Positions 13,501 through 25,500 of a stretch of 64,000 nucleotides of DNA are shown here, piece after piece. Below the pieces are notes generated by a model, which saw nothing but the letters and a program-made list of their open reading frames with translations, did no database searches and was not told the DNA's origin. Numbering within the stretch: the first letter of the stretch is position 1; the number at the start of each line of letters is the position of its first letter. The translations under genes and the position numbers were made by a program. The stretch lies in assembly GCF_004210375.1 (NCBI RefSeq), contig NC_134834.1, forward strand, positions 155,019,290 to 155,083,289, read 5' to 3'. The DNA comes from Tachypleus tridentatus (taxonomy: Eukaryota; Arthropoda; Merostomata; Xiphosura; Limulidae).

Positions 13501-16500
13501 AAGACTATTCTGTTTATGGTTGATCTGTAGGATAATTCTATGCTGCAGAAGAATGAAGCAAGTATTACCTGGTTATGGGCAATCTGTGGGACAGTTCTTT
13601 GCTGTACAAGTCTGAAGCCAGTTGATTCTGTTTATGAATGATCTGTAGGATAGTCTTTGGTGTACAAGATCAAAGCCAGAATATTCTGTTTGTAGGTTAT
13701 TTGTAGGATAGTTGTTTGCTGCAGAAGACTGAAGCCAGACTTATTATATTTATGGGTGATTTGTAGCAAATCTTTTGAGATAGTTACACGTCATTATTTT
13801 CTTTAGCTACATTCTTTCTGGATTTAAGGTTTGATATTTGATAATGGCAATTGGTCTTTAGTTTTAATTACATTAATTTTTGCTAATCCTTAATTATTGT
13901 TTTTACCAAAATGTTTTTTCCCCAGTGTAACACACACAAAGAACCCATTTATTGAGGTTGGTGGTCCACACTCCAACCTGTCCTTTTTAACAGATTAATC
14001 TTATTACTGGATGAGTATTACTGTTGGCTGGTATGATTAATGCATAAATTACCACATAGTGAAGTATAATGAGACTAAATCTAATGTATAAAACCTGAAC
14101 ATCAAGAAGACTATTTATTGACAACATAAAAAGATTAATAAGCATTGTGATAGTTGAAAACTTTAAGGTGTTGTGCTTGCAAATGATATAGATATTTTTA
14201 ATCAATGCAAACAAATCATCAGCTTTCAAACCTGATAACATACTTTTCTAGAACTTGGCAAAACATTTAGACGGGAATGGTGATTGCTATCCTGACATCA
14301 AGAATGCCATCTCTGTGATGACAGGTATAGTGTACTACATCAATGACATGAAAAGAAAACATGAAGATGCAGTTCGAGTTCAAGAGATTCAATCTCTTTT
14401 GTATGAATGGGAGGTAAGTTCATACTTCATTCAAAAAATACTACAGAATTAAGTTTCTAACTTCATGTGACAAAATAATAATAAATGGTTTCAGAATGAA
14501 CATGCTAGCCCATTTTATGGATAAAAGTGAGAAACATTTAGTGTTTATAAGAATAAATAAGTTGAGGGAATGAAATTTCATGTTAAAAAAAAGCTACAGA
14601 TTTGCTTTTATTTTATTAAAGTGAATAATATATTGTGAAATATATGAATAACAACAAACTTATTATTATTATCATGTGTATGTTCTACTGATGAATCTAA
14701 ATGTAAAATTACAGTGTTCCATTGTAACTTATAGAAACTTGATAATACTTAACATTTAGCAACATGATATTTTTTTCATAACCTGCTTAACATTCAGCTT
14801 ATTAGTAAAACTTCTTAATCAAAATGTTTTGGGGATCATTTGTTACTATCAAAGTTAGAGTTTCTAACATCAAATCTGTGTTAGTATTCCATTTCAGCTA
14901 TTGCTAAGCTTAAGATAGGTAGTATTATATTTCATTACAATATAGCTGGTCTTTTAGTAGGTTGTGTTGAGAAATATCAAGGAATTGGTACATGAGGGAT
15001 CTGGTCTGTGGTGGAAGGATTTAATATTAGTACAGGGACCTTTTGTCTCTTATACTTGTGTACATCTTTGTCTTAACACTTAGTTATACCAAGAAAAGTT
15101 CTCACTATATACATAACTAAGCTTAAGAGTTTCAATAACAAAGTGTTATAAAATTGTCTGTAATCAGTTTCTTAATTTGATTAAAAACATTTACTGTGAG
15201 CTAAGAGAAATTTCAATAAAGGTATAATTTATCAATGTCATAATCCAACAAATAGCTTCCCATGTTTTTGTACTTCTGAAATTACTTTAAATCTTCCAAT
15301 TCAATTGAATGCATTCCATATTTTTAAAGGAAGCTGGAATAAAGATAGCTGAAATATTTTTATAATGTAGCATATTTTAAACAGTAACTTCCTTGTTTTA
15401 AGTACTTTCAGATATCATTAATGTAACTTAAGTATAAATATACTCTGCATATATATTTAATGTGTGATTGCTGGTGAAAATGTTTCTGATGTAATTTTTA
15501 GTAATGCTTTATTTATCATTTTTGATTTGTTGCAGGTATACTGCATAGGTATGCAGTCTTTATATGTTGCTAATAATGTTTAATAATAGAATGCTTTATT
15601 AGAAACCATCAAATAATAGTTTAAAATAATTATATTTCTTTATTGTATTCTTTTGTTTTAGTAAATTTCTGTCTGAAATAAAGATTTTTTTTTGGGGCTG
15701 TGATCAAGGGTCAAGACTTGACTACATATGGAGAACTAGCTGCAGAAGGAATGTTTAGAATGTTTGGTGCTAAAGCACTACGTCATTTGATTCTTTTTGA
15801 TAAAATGCTGCTAATTGCAAAACAAAAAGAAGAAGGAAAACTAAGTTATAAAGATCACATAATGGTATGTATCTCATATTTTAGCTTAAACTTTTTAAAA
15901 TATTATTTTCAATCAGCACCACTTATTAAAAAATATACAAAACTGATGACAGTTTTGGGATGTTAAAAAATGTAATCCTTGTGAAACTAGAATTAATTGC
16001 ACAAAATACTTTCTTACCTATCTTGCAGTGTTCCAACCTTATGTTAATAGAAAGTATTCAGGGAGAACCACTGTGCTTCCATGTGGTTCCATTCAACAAT
16101 CCACGTGTCCAGTACACATTCCAGGTAATTTGTTTTGTAATCATATAGGAACTTGTTGTTATCCTTTCCTGTGATTTGTATGCCAGTTGTGTGTGTGTGT
16201 AGTTGTGAAGGTTTCTTCTGCTCAATTATAGAAATCTGAAAAACATGGGATTTTTGAAAATATATGTATTAATGTAGTAAAGAAAATAGTTTCTACTTCA
16301 AGGCTATTATTATATTAATTACATTAGTTGTAAGTATGCATTTAAAATCATCACTATAAAATAATAATGAATTTCATATAAATTAAGCCTTAAATTATTT
16401 TTATTTTAAAATTATATTGAAAATTTTCAGTCATAATCTTAAAGTAATAATGGAAATTGTCTGAGATGATAACACAAAAATGTTGGGAGTATCATATGTA

Positions 16501-19500
16501 TCAGACAAAATCCAAATGCAGGTGAAAAACTCTATTGTATAAGGGTGATTTTATTGTTATTCTTTTACTTCAGTAACTATCAGAAATTTTAAGGATGGAG
16601 GTTTGGAGGAACTTTCAGTAGAATTATTTTTAAAGTGTTCTTATTATTACTTTTAACATTAGAAAACTTTTAAGGGTAATTGCCTTCCCACAGCTGGCTA
16701 CAGACAGTAAAAGGCTGTAGAAGTGGAAACATTGTGGTTATACAAACTTAACTTTGCACCCTTATTTGATTTTCTATGACTGCTAACTAGTGTTTGATCT
16801 GCTTTTGGGTTTTGTTTGATACCAAATACTTTTGTGTACTATCACCACAGACTATTTCCATTATGACTTCAAGGTTACAACTGAAAAATTACAAAGGAAT
16901 TTTAAACTAACAATAAGGCTTAATTTATATTTATATATATATAGGAATCTCTCTGAGCTATCATGTAAAATTGTGGATTTTGTAAGTGCCAGTAATAACT
17001 GTACTTTTTGCTCTTTGTTACAAGTTACATTAACAGTAATGTAATGTACACATTTCATTAAATGTCTTTTCTAAAAAAGAAAAATGCTCAATGACAAAAT
17101 ATTCTTGAAAGTAGGAAAGGTGCTATTGCTGAATGTCTATTAACCAATAAAAAATATTTAGCTAATTGCACAAGTAAAGAAAGAAACTTACCTGTGTTGT
17201 ATCAAGGAACATGCAAATACTTTAGATTTGGCAGGACGTTCTTTCAGTCTTGGGCTTGGCATGGCCAGGTGGTTAAGGTGCTCAACTCATAAGCCAAGGG
17301 TTATGGGTTTGAATCCCCATCACACCAAATGTACTCGCCTTTCCAGCTGTGGGGCATTATAGTTTAACAATTAATCCCACTATTCATTGGTAAAAGAGTA
17401 ACCCAACAGCTGGCAATGGGTGGTGAGGATTAGCTATCTTTCTCTAGTCTTACACTGCTAAATTAGGAATGGTTAGCACAGAGATTTCTTGTGCATTTTT
17501 GCTAAGAAATTCAAAACAATCAAACAATCATCAGTTTCACTAGGAGAATGTGTACTGTGGAGGGAACACCTACATATTTATGGGAGCAGATTTTGGAAAA
17601 CATAAATGAAATTAATTAACACATATTCACTACTATTACATGCCACTATATGTTAAATAATAAGTCATATAACAGCACATTTTTGTGAAATATTCACGAG
17701 AAGGAAATTTTCCCAAATCTTTATTTTATTTAATTATTGGTATTATTATTATCATTAGTGTATGTTTGAGCTAATTATTATTATGCTTAACTTTAATTTA
17801 GGCCCGGCATGGCCAAGCTCGTTAAGGCGTGCGACTCATAATCTGAGGTTCGCGGGTTCGCATCCCTGTCGCGCCAATCATGCTCGGTCTTTTAGCCGTG
17901 GGGGCGTTATAACGTGATGGTCAATCCCACTATTCATTGGTAAAAGAGTAGCCCAAGAGTTGGTGGTGGGTGGTGATGACTAGCTGCCTTCCCTCTAGTC
18001 TTACACTGCTAAATTAGGGACGGCTAGCACAGATAGCCCTTGAGTATCTTTGTGCGAAATTCAAAAAACAAACAAACAAACTTTAATTTAATTTAATTTT
18101 AGTTTTTATTTGTATTTGTTATAGATATTTTAAATTCATTTTGGAATCTAAATGTAGAGGGGCTAAAATGGATGGGTCAGGACACCCTTTCCATGGTGTC
18201 AGGTCTGTCTTGTTTCCAGAAATTTTCATTATTTATTATGCTAGGTTTTTATTTTGGCAGTTTTCATCAGTATTTTCTTTCAGGCCAGTAACTTGGAACA
18301 AAAACGAGAGTGGTGTCTGGAACTAAAACGAGTAATCCTTGAAAATTATAATGCAGTAATTCCATCCAAAGCTCGGCAACTAGTAATGGCACTTGGCCAG
18401 AATAAAGAAGGTAGGGAATGGTAAAATTGTTAACTTGCAGTTCTGTCATTGTAATGGTGCTTTTATGTTCCCATTTGTTTTTGCTTTCCCCAAAGCAGAA
18501 AAATGACAAACTGTTATAAAGTGCATTTATATACTTACATGTTTTATTTCTCCTCACTGTGAGATAGGCTAACAATGATAAAGAAAGATATATGTAGCTG
18601 TGAAGTGTTTTGAAGAGAAAACTGGAATAGCACATTGTAGCATCCATGCAAGAATGTAGTGTTTACAAGTTGGTCTTGGGCACTTTGTTGTATTTCAGGA
18701 TCCCATGTTTGTTTCAGTTAGTTTTAGAGATTGTTTGTGGTAACATATTCGAAACTTAACTGTATTGAAGTCTCACTTACGTGCTGAGTAATTGGTATAG
18801 ATACTTTATAGGAAATATTATGAGCATAATTACATGCATGTTTATCTTGCTCTGTATACATCGGAAGGCCACATTGTCAAATAGTGTCAAAATATATTTG
18901 TTTCTTTTATATATGTGTAGTCTTAAAATTTACTTTGTTATGTTGCATTTGATATTATTTCTTCTGAATGGTTTAGACTCTCTTCTGAGTGAGAAAACTA
19001 GTTCCAAGCGTCTTCATTTGGCACCAGAATATCTGGAAAAACGAAATCAAGAAAGAAGGAAATCTGAAACCAGTTTGAATAAAACTTTCAAATTAAAGAA
19101 AGGTAATCTTTTCATAATTTATTATTCTCTCTTTTGATTTTATATAAATTAATAGTCACAACATTTTATTTGTTCAAAATTACAATAGCACTGTATGATG
19201 TAGTTTGCATATGTGGAATGACAAGAATATGTGGATTGTTTTTAGTCTAATATAATGGATTGTAAATATTAAATATAATAACATTCCAGTGTAATATTTA
19301 TTCTCAGCCGTACAATTTAACTTAATTGATTTTACTTAGAGTTATTAACATTTATCTGTTTAATAATTGTTTTTTGTTTTTTATATTTTTAGGAAACAAG
19401 AAGGTAAGAGTACCTGAAAAGATTATTTTCACACCAATAGTAGCAAGTATGTGTTTGGTAATACAGATTTTCCTTTTTTTCTTACCAGCAAAGCAAGATT

Positions 19501-22500
19501 TCTTTGGCAACACTTTTTAAACAAACTATAAAATCCAAACTGTATTAAAAATATACTTTTATCCGTTTCACGTTTCCATACATCATATAATACTTTAGTT
19601 TGAAATCCTAGTTAACATTTGGTTGTATCAGTGACCCAAAGATGTCACCCCTGATGCCTCATTTACAGTGTGAAAAAATGTATATCATGTAAATATTAGG
19701 CATTTATAAGGTCGTTTTAGAGATTCATATTAGTGTCCTAAGTATGATAGTTCTACAGTATAGTTTTGTTATTCACAGCCAACATTATTGCAGTGTGTAA
19801 GACAAGAGAGAAGGCAATATGATATCAGAAGGAAACAAGCCTTGCTCACAATCCTATCCAATTCATGTTTAGTGAGGGTCATCCGGGACCTGATCAACCC
19901 CTGCTCTCTCATTTCTTTGTATATCACTAAACATACACAGATGTCATTATATGAAAGGGTTAATTGGGAACATCTGAATTTGAAATAATAATGTGCATGT
20001 ATTAAAAATATGATTCATGTGCATGTCTGTTTCTTAGTTTTTTGAGAGAGGATAAAAAACTACTCATTACTATAAAATTTCAGCTGGTTAACATAAATAT
20101 TGAATAACATTTATTGTCATTAACTAGTGATATTTTATTAAATTATTGTATTTTTCCCACCCCAGTTAATTTCTAACGATGTATAAAGAGTTATTATTGC
20201 AGGTTCTACTTTCAACAAGATAAAAATAAACATAAGTGATGCACTAAAAGGTTTCTTAACATAACACTTAAAGAACAACCAGGGACTGTTCCAAACTTCT
20301 TAAAAGTATAGTGGAATGCAATTTTTAATATTTTTTGTGTTTGAAAATTTTCCATATACATTTAACATTTATTAAAAAGATGAAATAATTACTTTTCAGA
20401 AAAGGTATTCATTGAACTACATAACATAATCTTTTGAGTATTAATATTTTATGATAAAAATCATGCTAACTGCAGATGTTTGTTATTTTCATATTAATCG
20501 TTTCTTTTACCATTGAAGATTCAAAATGAGAGGCATGTAAAAATAGTATTTCACATCTATCTTTTGTCTCCCACAACTCACTAGCTGATAGGCTTTTCAT
20601 TTAATGTCAGAATATATCAGTTTTATCGAATGATGAGATAATAAGTGGCTCAGTTTTAGGTCTGAAGTTTTACAACACTAAAACTCAAGTTTTGATACCT
20701 GTAGTGGGCACAGAACAGATAGCTTATTGTGTAGCTTTGTAGTTAATAACAAACAAAAAAGAAAAAGCGTCTCTGAAATGCTATTTATATGTATGTGTGT
20801 GGTCTGATACTTTCAAAGTTATGGTTTAAATGTTCACATTTGGCAAAATTTTAGAAATAAACAAGACTAATATAAGTAACAAAAATCACTTTAACTACAG
20901 ATAATTTGTTTTCCCATACACTTTTCATTTTGTCTATTACAGTATCAAAATCAGAGGCATGTAAATCATGACTTTTAAAATAACATTTTGTCAGTCAATC
21001 TCCTTCCTTTTTTTTTTACACAAAACTTCACCTGGTAAATTGATAAAACTACTCCCACAGTGAGTATTCCTCTTCCTCAGGTCTCTTGTTCCCAGATGCC
21101 TTCTTAAAGAGATGGGAGGCTTGTCTCTGCTTTCATGAATTCAGGTTGTTGTCCTTCTAAATCCATCTCTTAGTAATTTTGGATTTTTTTCAGGATAGTT
21201 CATAGATGCTTCATTATGATACATATATCCAACTCTGCATTCATCTCCTTTATCAATCATCAGGATGCTTTATTTCATTTTCCTGGTTTTCTTCCCTCAA
21301 TGTGGATTCCTGTATGTGGTGAGGAACCTAAACATCCACTCATGTGTTTGCTATCTGTGGTGACCCGTGAAGGGGAGGAGAGGATCCTTGTGGTTGAGAG
21401 GTCCAACCCTAATACACCACTTTGGCCTTGAATTCCTGTAGATCAGAGGTTCTTAACCTTTTTCAGTGTTTGCACCCCTTTCAAATCAGTAATCATTTCT
21501 CGCACCCCCTGGAAACTTAAATATAAAAAAAGCTAAAAATATAAAGCATACTCTTATGTAATAATATAGATTTGCTTTAATTATTCATGGGCATCCTCGC
21601 ACCCCTTGGGAATCATCTTCGCACCCCCTAGGAGTGCGGGCACCCCTGGTTAAGAACCACTGCTGTAGATGGACAGCTTTGGGGTGGCTCCCCCTAGGGT
21701 CAATCAGCTGGCCCACTTGGGCTAGTGTCAACTAAGTACCAGTGTTGGATGTTCTCAACAGGTGTTGTGGACACTGTATCTGATGTTGATGTTTGGGTAT
21801 AGTCCTTACGAAACCCTAGTGTTGCTGCAGTGTCCTTGTTTGACATGCAAAACCATCATATGTTCAAGTCCTCAGTTGCTGGAATCCTCTTCCAACAACA
21901 AAGACCTGCCCAGTTGACCCAGTGCAGGATCCATGAAGATTGACAGACCTCCCTCGAATAAAGACAATAAAGAAAAAAGATGTGGCCCTAAACAGAAGGG
22001 CTCTTCACCCAATTTGCCTACACATAAATAAAAATGGCCATCTTGATACAATGGAACTCTCTAGGTTTACGTTCTAATCTGGATGACATCAAAGCACTGA
22101 TTGCTTCCTACCATCCTCTATGTCTTTCCTTAGAAGAAACATTTCTAAACCCTGCCAATACAGTCACCTTTCAGCAGTTTTCTTTGTACAGAAATGACAG
22201 GCTGTGTGATTGATAAGTGCATAGAGGGGTGGCACTCTTGGTTGATCAGCATGTGCCCACCCTCTCTTTGCCACTCGAGACACCCTTGTAGGGCAGTAGC
22301 CATCCGTGTTTCCTTGGGTTGTACCATCACTCTTTGTTTTCTCTACCTGTCACCTGGAGAGACATATGATCAATCAGACCTTGATGCTCTCATTGAACAG
22401 TTGCTGTCTCCCTTTTTTAATCCTAAGGGACTTTAATGGACATCATCCCCTCTAGGGAAGTGCTGATTTTGATAGGAAGGGTCGCTCCTTAGAGTGTATG

Positions 22501-25500
22501 CTTTCTGATCACAATCTATCTCTTTTCAGTAGTGGTTCTTATACTTAGTTTTATGCACCTAGTCTGTTCTTCACTGCTAATGGTCTCTCAGTTTGCTCCC
22601 CTTCACTATTCTTCCACTTTTCATGGAGGATTGACAATAACCTATGAGGCAGTGATCATTTTCCTATAATTTTGAGAGAGACTGGTTGTGGTCGATGCCA
22701 CCTGACCCATGTGCCCTGGTGGAAGTTGGAGCAAGCAAACTGACCCTCTTTCGCTGCTCTCGCAGAACTTGATCCTGCCATCATCTGTAAGCAATCAATA
22801 GATGACTGTGTGGCAGCAGTAACTGACTGTATTATACAAGCAGCTGCTCAATGTATTCCTAAAACTCAACACATTTTCCATGATATCCTCGTCTGTGGTG
22901 GAATCCTGTCTACCACATGGCACAGAAGGCTCAAAAACAGGCCTGGGATACATTTTGTATGTATCCCACACTCTTGCACCACATCACTTTCCAACAGGCC
23001 TGTGCACATGATCAGTGGGTAAGATAACAAAGCCAGAAGGACTCTTGGATTAAGTTCACAACCAGTATATCTTCTACCACCATTTCCAAAGTCATATGAG
23101 ACAAGATTCAAAAGGTCAGTGGGCAGTATAATTCTATCCCCTTCTTGATCTTCCACTCTGATGGCCAGGAAATAGCTGATACCTGGAGCATCGTCGATAC
23201 TCTAGGTGAAAGCTTTTGCCAGGTATGTAGCACTTCTTTTTCTTCCTCTACCTTCTTAGCCATTAAGACTTGGGCAGAGCGATCATCACTTTCCTTTTGA
23301 GCTGATTCTCTCTATAACTGTAATCGTCCCTTTACACTGGTGGAATTCAAACTGGCCTTCATCAGTCTGCAGATACATTAGTCAGATCTGATGATGTACA
23401 CTCTTAAATGCTATGACATCTATCTCCTGCTTCTCTTGCTATTCTTCTGATTGTTTTTAACCAGATTTGGCAAGAGAATGTTTTTCCTGATGTCTGGCAC
23501 CAGGCTATTGTCCTACCTTTCTCTAAGCCTGGGAAGGATCCCAAGTTTCCTTCAAACTACTGTCCAATTACTTTTACAAGCTGTCTCTGTAAGACCTTAG
23601 AGAGGATTGTTAATGCTCATCTTGTTTGGTTCCTCGAATAAAACAACCTTTTCTTGTCCTCCCAGCGTGGGTTCCGACAACAGAGTTCCATGATGGACCA
23701 CCTGATTCGATTTGAAACATCAGTCAGAGAAGCTGTTTTGAAATAACAACATCTTATATCAATGTTCATTGACACTGAGAAGGCTTATGATACAACAGGG
23801 AGGCATGGCATTTTGTAAGAACTCCATTTATTTGGATTATATGGCCATTTGCCAATTTTTATTAAAAATTTTTAATGGACAGGCAATTCCAAGTTTGTGT
23901 GGGTTTGACACTTTCCTGTTCTTTTCTACAGGAACTTGGATCCCCTCAGGACTGTGTTTTGAGTGTCACGCTTTTCAGTATAGAGATTAATGCCATCACT
24001 GAACAACTTTCTCTTACTGTTGCAAACAGGCTCTGTGTCAAAAACTTTCACATTTCATGTCAGTCATCAAACATGAGGTATATTGAGTCCTCAGTTGTTT
24101 ATTAAAGTGGACCACAGCAAAGAGCTTTAACTTCTCTCTCTCTAAAACTGTTTGCATGCACTTTTGCCACCAATGGGGTTTTCACCCTGATCCTGAACTC
24201 TGTATTGGTGAAGTTGTGTTACCAATGGTCCCTGAGACAAAGTTCTTGGGGTTTATCTTTGACCGTAAGCTGGCCTTTATACTACACATCAAGCACCTAT
24301 GGGTCAAATGTACAAGAGCACTGAACATCATCCGTGTCCTCTCTTCCACTGCTTGGGGAGTGGATCGATGTTCTATGCTAAAGATATATCGTGCTCTTAT
24401 TTGATCGAAACTAGACTATGGATCACTGGTCTATAGCTCTGCCAGGACCTTGCCTTAAAGATGCTGGACCCCGTTCATCATCAGGGACTTCAGCTCTGCA
24501 CCGGGGCTTTCCTCACTTTTCCAATTCAGAGCTTATACACAAGAGTCTCATGAACCTTCTTTGCACCTCTGCTGTTTGCAACTGTCTTTACTCTATGCTT
24601 CAAAACTTCATTCCTTACCAAAGCATCCCACCTGGGGTTATGTTCCCTTCCTCAGTGGGCCATACGTTTTCAGAACAGAAGATCTGCCATTGCTCCTTTT
24701 AGCCTTCATATCCAGGCACAGTTGGATGAATTGGGTCTGCCCTTGAAGAGCATTGCTGTATCCACTGGTCAGCTCATGTCACCATGGCTTATGACAGTCC
24801 CCAAATCTGACCTATCTTTAAGTCATCTGAGAAAAGCAGACACTCCTGATTGGAAATACTGTCTGTTATTTGTTGAACATCCTTCAAACCATCGTTCCTT
24901 TCTTATTTATACAGATGGTTCAAAATCAGGTGACTCTGCAGGCTCTGCCATGGTTTGTTATGGTTCTGTGGTTTTGCACAGAATCCCCTCTACAGCTTCT
25001 ATGTCCACTGCTGAACTGTATGCCATTTCTCTTGCCCTGGGTCACATAGAAGCTAAGCAGTACTCAAATTGCACTATTTATACTGACTCATTCAGTTCTC
25101 TGTTGGCTCTGGAATTGGTTCACGTTAGTTCACATCCTATTCTCACTCATATTCAAAACCAACTGGTCCATTTCTCTTGAACATCTACTTCTATCCAGTA
25201 TATCTGGATACCAGGCCATGTTGGTATTCGTGGGAACAAGCTCACCGACACCACAGCTAAATCTGTGTGCTCCAGCACTATCATTGCTCTGCCTGTTCCA
25301 TACGTGAGCTATAGTCATGTATTCAAGGCTCAGCTCTGTATCAGTTGGCAGTCGACTTGGAGCGAGCAATGTGAAAACAAGCTTTTCCAAATAAGACCCT
25401 CTATTGGACTTTGGCCACCTTGCTTCCATAAGGATCAGAAAAAGAAAGCTGTTCTAACTTGACTTTGCATTGGTCACAGTTTTTTAACATACTGTTTTAT

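Noticed and set aside
11385-13775. CRISPR-like array
   Set aside because: The units are contiguous tandem copies without distinct spacers, and the context is a eukaryotic intron.
18267-18647. 126-codon open frame on the minus strand
   Set aside because: It overlaps RhoGEF exon 8 antisense, shows no recognisable domain and is explained by the coding strand.
18781-19137. 118-codon open frame
   Set aside because: Only 18977-19102 is coding (exon 9); the rest is intron read in the same frame.
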